A DNA stretch of 19,812 nt from Acidobacteriota bacterium (GTDB lineage: Bacteria; Acidobacteriota; Vicinamibacteria; Vicinamibacterales; Vicinamibacteraceae): assembly GCA_023429845.1 (NCBI GenBank), contig JAEZCY010000117.1:1-19812 (forward strand). The letters run 5' to 3'. A model generated the notes under the pieces. The model did no database searches, was not told the DNA's origin, and worked only from the letters and a program-made list of their open reading frames with translations. The position numbers and the translations under genes are program-made. Positions 15,461 to 19,812 of this stretch are shown here, one piece after another. Position 1 is the first letter of the stretch. Every line of letters begins with the position of its first letter.

Positions 15461-16953
15461 GCGAGCTCTCCGACCCCGCGAGGCATCGACGTCTCGAGCG
15501 CCACGTCAACCGTGGCATCGTCCGCGTCCGCCAGTGCCACGGTGAGCAGACGCAGCCGGGTCTCCGGGTCGAGCACCTCGTTGAGCGCCACGGCTGCCCG
15601 CGTGCGGGTGGTCGAACGCGGGACCGGCCCTCGCGTGGCGTGCACCCAGATCCAGTCGGCGAGGCGTTGCTCGGGGATGCCGTCGACGCTCGAGGGACGA
15701 CCCGACACCGTTCCTCGATGAACCATCGGCCACAAGGCACCGCGGCGTTCCCGGTAGTCGACGAGCCCGTGCTTGACGAGGTACTCCGCGCTGCGCGCCA
15801 CGTCGTGCGCGTGCTCGAGCGCGAGCCCTCGACCGTCTCGGAGGAGGCGCATGACGGTGTTCGGTTCGATGCCCCAGAGACGGAGGTCGGCGACGGCTTG
15901 GCGTTCACCGGTCCACCTGCGACGGGCTGCGCCCGTGCACAGCGCGTGGAGCACCACGGCCAGGTGCGCTCGGTCGGTCCAGTCGCGTTCGTCTGGCGCG
16001 AGGTCGTCGTTCATGACGCACCACGCCGGGATGTGGCGCTCGTCCAGGCCGGTGCTCATCTGCAGCCGGCGAACGGCCCGCACCATCGTGGTGAGCGTGG
16101 TGTCAGCGGCCGAGGCGTCGCGTGGCGGAAGGGCGAGGCGCCGAGGTCGGTCCGGCAGCACCCCACGGGTGTCGCCGATCTGGCGGACCTCGGGGTCGGG
16201 AAGTCGGAGCAGCCTGTCCCAGCCCTCGGCGATGAGGCGCTGACCGCGGGCTGGTGACTCCGTCCCGCGCCACGCCTCGAACACGACCCACGTCGCTTGG
16301 CTCGGATCGGTCGGAGGGCACCGGTGCCAGCCTCGATAGAGCGCGCTCAGATCCGCGCGGACGTCGCTCTCCCAGGCCGGCAACTGTGGCCAGTCGACGT
16401 CGGCGGTGAGCGCGATGAGCGTCGACAGCCGGTACGTCGCGCGCCACAACGGCCGGGTCCGACCTTCGACGCGCACGCGCTCGAGCGCCCGGGCGATGCG
16501 ACGCTGGACGTCGAGGGTCGCGGCGTCGGCCCGTCGCAGCGTGCCGTCCGGGTCAGCGCGTCCGTCGACCAGGATCGACCCGCACACCAGGCAGAGGGGG
16601 TGGCACGCCAGCGACCAGTCCCGCAGCCGCACACCTGTGGCGGTCGTGCACAGCGGGCACGACCAGGTCGCGCCCTGCACTCGCCACGAGCGGACCCGAG
16701 CACGGTCGGCACGGCCACGGACACCCCACGGGTAGGCGTAGAGCGTCATGTCGGCAGCGAGGTGTGGCGCGCCGGACCATGCCCCGGCTGCCGTCACATT
16801 CTGTCTCGTGGGCAGCTTGCGGGCATCGTGATCAGGCCGTGGGCGTTCGCTGAGGCGCACGAGGTTGGCGTCCGCGATGCGGCCGACCCAGGAGTCCAGT
16901 GCCTCGCCTGGTACCGGGTCGATCCTCACCGGCCGGACGGGTTGCATCCTCAC
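15457..16953 (-). CDS. tniQ: TniQ-family protein, first copy (498 aa)
   Basis: It starts with GTG 16953 and soon shows PGEALDSWVGRIADAN (15-30), the same signature as the second copy. A zinc finger follows at C99-x2-C102 and C117-H118-x2-C121-x2-CGS (C124). The segment between residues 31 and 75 lacks the usual TniQ sequence (LSERPRPDHDARKLPTRQN...), so that part is diverged or rearranged. The rest is helical with many Trp/Arg pairs. The start overlaps the tniB stop by GTGA and the stop overlaps the WhiB-like start by ATGA. The two TniQ proteins share little beyond the N-terminus and finger, so they are old paralogues rather than a recent duplication. Confidence 0.82.
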   Translation of the reverse strand: MRMQPVRPVRIDPVPGEALDSWVGRIADANLVRLSERPRPDHDARKLPTRQNVTAAGAWSGAPHLAADMTLYAYPWGVRGRADRARVRSWRVQGATWSCPLCTTATGVRLRDWSLACHPLCLVCGSILVDGRADPDGTLRRADAATLDVQRRIARALERVRVEGRTRPLWRATYRLSTLIALTADVDWPQLPAWESDVRADLSALYRGWHRCPPTDPSQATWVVFEAWRGTESPARGQRLIAEGWDRLLRLPDPEVRQIGDTRGVLPDRPRRLALPPRDASAADTTLTTMVRAVRRLQMSTGLDERHIPAWCVMNDDLAPDERDWTDRAHLAVVLHALCTGAARRRWTGERQAVADLRLWGIEPNTVMRLLRDGRGLALEHAHDVARSAEYLVKHGLVDYRERRGALWPMVHRGTVSGRPSSVDGIPEQRLADWIWVHATRGPVPRSTTRTRAAVALNEVLDPETRLRLLTVALADADDATVDVALETSMPRGVGELA

Positions 16954-17700
16954 GACCCCTTCGGCGACGCGCTACCGGCTCGACGTGCTCCGCGCAGGGA
17001 CTGCTCGCCGAGGGTCGCGCGACGCGAGAGGTGGACGGCATCGAGGTGGGTCGCGTGGAGCGTCCACGTGTCGTCGCGCGCTGCCGCGCTGATGGCCGTC
17101 CGGAGAAGCTTCGCCACATCCCCGACGTAGCCCTGCGTACGACGCCAGATCCGAGAGACATGGGTCTTGGACAGCAGACCGTCCCTCGCCCCAGGAAGGT
17201 ACGGGAGCACCTGCTGCTCCACGTCGACCAGGAAGTCCTGCCAGGCACGCTTGTCGTCGAGCGTGTCGACGGCGAAGGGCGCGAGCTCCAGCACCGGCCT
17301 GCGATCTGGGGGTCGGCCAGAATCGGGCTGTCGTACAGCTCCGCCCCCACGAGCACCATCGTGGCGCCGCGTTCGCCGAGCTCGGTGTTGACGTGCTTGA
17401 GGTGATCGAGCACGTCGCGCCCGTCCTTGAAGCGCGTGTCGAGCAGGTGCACGTCGTCGACCACCAGCACGCGGACCCGGTGCCGGCCGATCGCTCCGGC
17501 GATACGTGTCGAGAGCGACCGGATCGGTCCATCTGTGGGGTAGCCGAAGTAGGTGAGGATCTGAGCGTTGAAGTCACGGATCCGAGCCGCCGACTGCAGG
17601 TTGATCCACGCGACCGGCACCTCGTGCGCGTGCACGCCCGGTTCGGGCGACCAACCCGGCACGCTCGACGATCCGGTCGATCGACCACCTGACCTGGGTC
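16950..17700 (-). pseudogene. tniB: tniB AAA+ ATPase remnant with frameshifts and lost P-loop
   Basis: Three frames have to be joined to read the protein. A short piece (WSIDRIVERAGLVARTG, about 17690-17640) leads into a second frame with VPVAWINLQSAARIRDFNAQ, the Walker B VLVVDDVHLLD and DSPILADPQIAG. Near 17300 it moves to a third frame with VLELAPFAVDTLDDKRAWQD through WRRTQGYVGDVAKLLRTAI to the stop at 16950. The order and motifs match TniB/TnsC-type ATPases. The Walker A loop and everything before it are missing, and the frame that should lead in hits a TAG at about 17702. The last piece still overlaps tniQ by GTGA. It cannot make a working ATPase as it stands. Confidence 0.75.
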
Positions 17701-17741
17701 TACGCAATACCTGACGGGGCGAGCTGTGACATCCGGTGGCC

Positions 17742-17747
17742 AGGGGG
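17742..17747 (+). promoter_or_regulatory. Ribosome site of the Cys-rich protein gene
   Basis: AGGGGG lies seven bases before GTG 17755 and supports this start. The site lies within a few tens of bases of the tniB remnant, so the two units are back to back. Confidence 0.5.
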
Positions 17748-17754
17748 TACCAAA

Positions 17755-18087
17755 GTGTCAATCGCATGGGACCGGCCACCGACGGCCGCGGAGCTCAGTG
17801 CCTACCTCGATGACGTCCAGGCAGCGCTCTCCGACGCTGCGGCCTGCCTCTTGCCCGAGTGCCCAAACCCCTGCCGACGTCCCGGGCGCAGACGAGGGCG
17901 ACCACAGATGTTCTGTTCGGCACGCTGTCGCGCCAAGTACGCGTATCGACGTGGACAGCTCGACCACGCACTCGACGTCGTCGAGACCGTCGCCGACGAA
18001 CTCGCCGACCGGATCGCAGCCGGCGGGACCACGGAAGACGAGGTCTTACGACGGCGGGCCCTCGAGGCCGACCAGAACCTTCGGTAG
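17755..18087 (+). CDS. Cys-rich zinc-finger-like small protein (110 aa)
   Basis: It starts at GTG 17755 (MSIAWDRPPTAAELSAYL). A cysteine cluster CLLPECPNPC (31-40) is followed by an RRPGRRRGRPQ basic stretch and then FCSARCRAKYAYRRGQL (about 53-69), which looks like a small zinc ribbon. The second half of such ribbons is common in short actinobacterial DNA-associated proteins. The rest is a helix with many Asp/Glu. The frame ends at TAG 18085-18087, but protein-like sequence continues in the same frame for 79 more codons, so this may be the first part of a longer original protein. I do not know its function. Confidence 0.6.
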   Translation: MSIAWDRPPTAAELSAYLDDVQAALSDAAACLLPECPNPCRRPGRRRGRPQMFCSARCRAKYAYRRGQLDHALDVVETVADELADRIAAGGTTEDEVLRRRALEADQNLR

Positions 18088-18327
18088 CAGCTCGCCCGCT
18101 TCTCGCGCGATCGCGTCCACCGCCGTCGGTCCCGCCCCGGGCCGACCGAACCGCCTCCGTCCCTCACGCGCATCATCCACACCTTGCACGGGACGATGCC
18201 GACCGAGGAGGAGCGTCGGGAGATCGAGGCGAACGACGCCGAGCGCCGTCGATACGAGCTCTTCTGGCGGCGACGCCCGTTCCCTGCGGGCGGGCGCATC
18301 CCGGGCCGAGCCCCCGGACAGCTGTAG
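18088..18327 (+). pseudogene. In-frame continuation of the Cys-rich protein after a TAG
   Basis: In the same frame as the preceding gene, 79 codons follow the TAG at 18085 before the next stop (18325-18327). The translation runs QLARFSRDRVHRRRSRPG through LTRIIHTLHGTMPTEEERRE to ELFWRRRPFPAGG. It has a normal high-GC codon pattern and a charged helix. ATG 18196 could start a 43-aa protein, but I see no ribosome site for it. It is either the disabled tail of the upstream gene or the end of a small separate gene. Confidence 0.4.
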
Positions 18328-18353
18328 CGCGTCTCCCACAATCCGGCGGACCA

Positions 18354-18359
18354 TACGAT
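18354..18359 (+). promoter_or_regulatory. Possible -10 element of a leaderless transcript
   Basis: TACGAT lies seven bases before ATG 18367 and there is no Shine-Dalgarno site, which fits a leaderless start. No -35 is evident. Confidence 0.35.
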
Positions 18360-18366
18360 CTCTGAC

Positions 18367-18894
18367 ATGCAGGTCGGATCCGTGGCGGAGTGGGCGGGCG
18401 CCGCCGCGACCCTCCTCGCTACCGTCGTCGCCTTGTACCTCGCAGCCCGCGATGAGGACGCTCGACGAGCCCGACTCGCCGCGCGACGCCAGATCCGGTC
18501 GATGGCAGCCGAGCGTGTCCGCGAACTCCGTCGGCTCGAGCACGACGAAGAGCGCAGTCTGCTGCGCGACGACATCGGCTACTCCCAGGACCACGTCGAG
18601 CTCAGCCGCTACTACGAGCTGAGCAAGGAACTCGGCTGGGTCCGCCGCCGACGAGCGTTGCGCGTGCTACGTGAAGTGTTCGGCGGGCAGGCCGCCCTGG
18701 ACTGGGTAGAGCTGTACCCCTCGTCCTCCGACAACGACCGTGCCCACGCCGCGGCGTTCCTCGGCCACCTCATCCGCAGCCCGGAAGGGGCACTGCTCAC
18801 CAAGAGCCGGCTGCACCTTGCTCTGCAGAAGCCGATGGATCCCGTGAAGGTGGCTGACCTTCGACGTCGCTACCAGGTGCTCGCCGACTTGTAG
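18367..18894 (+). CDS. Membrane-anchored protein with a coiled-coil-like segment (175 aa), unknown
   Basis: Residues about 8-27 (EWAGAAATLLATVVALYLAA) form a single N-terminal transmembrane helix of the kind seen in many proteins that hold a soluble domain at the inner face of the membrane. Residues 28-60 are very rich in Arg/Glu/Asp/Ala and probably form a helix or coiled coil. The rest is soluble and helical, with an HAAAFLGHLIRSPEG segment near 130. I do not recognise a family. It is the last gene before the non-coding stretch that precedes dnaB. One-helix proteins with similar starts occur in actinobacterial accessory regions, but I would not call a defence role from this alone. Confidence 0.65.
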   Translation: MQVGSVAEWAGAAATLLATVVALYLAARDEDARRARLAARRQIRSMAAERVRELRRLEHDEERSLLRDDIGYSQDHVELSRYYELSKELGWVRRRRALRVLREVFGGQAALDWVELYPSSSDNDRAHAAAFLGHLIRSPEGALLTKSRLHLALQKPMDPVKVADLRRRYQVLADL

Positions 18895-19007
18895 GCCCGG
18901 ACAGGAGCCCGCACGACGCGTGTCGGGGCGACCGCGCAGCCATGCGGCCCCAGTTGTGCCGCGCTAGATCCTGCGACCGCTGCAAGACGTGCGTCTGCGC
19001 AGGTCGC

Positions 19008-19028
19008 CCTAGGGTCATTTGGGGGCGC
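19008..19028 (+). repeat. Direct repeat, copy 1 (21 bp)
   Basis: It begins CCTAGGGTCATTTGGGGG and is identical over 21 bases to 19123-19143. The start-to-start distance is 115 bp. Confidence 0.85.
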
Positions 19029-19122
19029 CTGATGATGACGGCGCACGCGAACTTGCCCGCAGAGAGCGCCGGTCGCCGTTCGACCGAGCGTCATCATCCG
19101 CCTCACACTCGACGATCGAGTA

Positions 19123-19143
19123 CCTAGGGTCATTTGGGGGCGC
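19123..19143 (+). repeat. Direct repeat, copy 2 (21 bp)
   Basis: An identical 21-base copy of 19008-19028. The sequence between the two copies (94 bp) contains the 10-bp inverted pair. Confidence 0.85.
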
Positions 19144-19347
19144 AGCCCGCGGGGTGAACGGTGGGTACTCATGTGGCGGTATCGCACCGGGTCCACCGGC
19201 TCCGACCGCAGGGCTGGCCACACGACGAGGCGTGAGCACCGCGCCGCCAGTTGTGGCCGCGCACTCCCCGGCCGCCCGCCAGGTCGTACTTAAAGTATCC
19301 GAGCCCGATTCTCAAACTATCTTGCATCTCGACAGCGGCACGACCAC

Positions 19348-19812
19348 CTACATCTGCATGTCCACGAACCGTGAGTAGTGCCCCTGGAACGCCACCGTGA
19401 TGGTGTCCGTCGGGCCGTTACGGTGCTTGGCGACGATCAGGTCGGCCTCACCGGCGCGCGGAGATTCCTTCTCATATGCATCTTCACGATGCAGAAGAAT
19501 GACCATGTCCGCATCTTGTTCAATTGATCCGGATTCGCGAAGATCGCTCATCGCCGGCCTTTTGTCCGTCCGCTGCTCAGGTCCACGGTTGAGCTGCGAG
19601 ATCGCGATGACCGGCACCTCGAGCTCCTTCGCGAGCAGCTTGAGCGCACGCGAGAACTCGGAGACCTCCTGCTGGCGGGACTCGACGCGCTTGCCGGACG
19701 TCATGAGCTGCAGGTAGTCGATGACGACGAGCTTGAGGTCGTGACGCTGCTTGAGGCGCCGGCACTTGGCGCGGATCTCCATGAGCGACATGTTCGGGGA
19801 GTCGTCGATGAA
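19348..19812 (-). CDS. dnaB: Replicative DNA helicase DnaB, C-terminal part (5' end outside window)
   Basis: The frame is open to the right edge (FIDDSPN leads into MSLMEIRAKCRRLKQRH). Visible RecA-type motifs are the Walker B strand LKLVVIDYLQLM, the following QQEVSEFSRALKLLAKEL helix, the VPVIAISQLNRGPEQR strand and loop, the arginine-finger region DLRESGSIEQDADMVILLHR, and the final EADLIVAKHRNGPTDTITV with the ending YSRFVDMQM. The hexamer unwinds DNA at the replication fork and interacts with primase and the loader. There is no sign of an intein in the visible part. It is the only clear housekeeping gene here and marks the chromosomal side of the accessory region. Confidence 0.97.
   Translation of the reverse strand, partial: FIDDSPNMSLMEIRAKCRRLKQRHDLKLVVIDYLQLMTSGKRVESRQQEVSEFSRALKLLAKELEVPVIAISQLNRGPEQRTDKRPAMSDLRESGSIEQDADMVILLHREDAYEKESPRAGEADLIVAKHRNGPTDTITVAFQGHYSRFVDMQM

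Larger units (their letters stand above)
18895..19347. other. Non-coding stretch beside dnaB with direct and inverted repeats
   Basis: About 450 bp with no gene I can support; open frames on the minus strand are short and lack motifs. It contains the direct repeat pair at 19008 and 19123, a 10-bp inverted pair GATGATGACG (19031-19040) and CGTCATCATC (19089-19098), and an AT-richer patch at about 19289-19325 just past the dnaB stop. This is where the core chromosome appears to give way to accessory DNA. Confidence 0.5.

Noticed and set aside
17721..17762. TGTGACA and TGTCA motifs as transposon ends next to tniB
   Set aside because: The matches are too short, and I find no repeated 22-bp-type binding sites or target duplication around them.
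16832..17779. A single 315-aa open frame across the tniB region
   Set aside because: Only the middle of it reads as TniB; the start and the end are out of frame with the family, so it is not a gene as drawn.
19008..19143. The direct repeats as a two-repeat CRISPR array
   Set aside because: A 94-bp gap between 21-bp repeats does not fit CRISPR spacing and no cas gene is present.

Overview
High-GC DNA with GTG starts, many 4-bp ATGA/GTGA gene overlaps, a WhiB-like protein and probable leaderless promoters points to an actinobacterium; I cannot name a species, but a Cellulomonas-like micrococcalean would fit. The right edge is a core gene (3' part of dnaB, minus strand). Almost everything to its left looks accessory: a secreted polymorphic toxin, an anti-phage island and a decayed Tn7/Tn5053-type transposon operon.

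Layout. (1) 1-4341, minus strand: a 1115-aa secreted protein (signal peptide, RTX repeats, thrombospondin-3-like calcium repeats, vWA domain, more calcium repeats, hydrophobic pre-toxin region, short C-terminal toxin-like tail). It is coupled by an ATGA overlap to a 262-aa putative immunity protein, followed by a second paralogous copy that runs off the left edge. (2) 4342-5617: a small two-helix membrane protein and an unknown gene, convergent, with a strong hairpin between them. (3) 5781-6827: a DUF2975 membrane protein and a small Cro/CI-type regulator overlapping by GTGA, with a striking symmetric operator-like array of five TCGA sites upstream. (4) 7360-13243: defence-like island with a Mrr-type restriction nuclease gene (split by a probable frameshift, leaderless promoter), a broken unknown gene, a HEPN protein with an RNCTMH motif, and a convergent two-gene Gabija-like pair (OLD ATPase/TOPRIM nuclease gajA plus UvrD-like helicase gajB). 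(5) 13509-17700, minus strand: tniB remnant, tniQ, WhiB-like and a second tniQ, every junction a 4-bp overlap. TniB has lost its P-loop and carries frameshifts, and no DDE transposase is visible. (6) 17755-18894, plus strand: a Cys-rich small protein whose frame continues past a TAG, and a membrane-anchored unknown protein. (7) 18895-19347: non-coding, with a 21-bp perfect direct repeat pair 115 bp apart. (8) 19348-19812: dnaB.

How the genes may work together. The toxin/immunity block is an interbacterial conflict module. The Mrr, HEPN and Gabija genes form a defence island. The tniQ-whiB-tniQ operon is the least familiar part: target-selection proteins with an iron-sulfur-type regulator wedged between them and a disabled ATPase suggest either recent decay or domestication. 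All functional statements come from motif recognition by eye; no database search was run.
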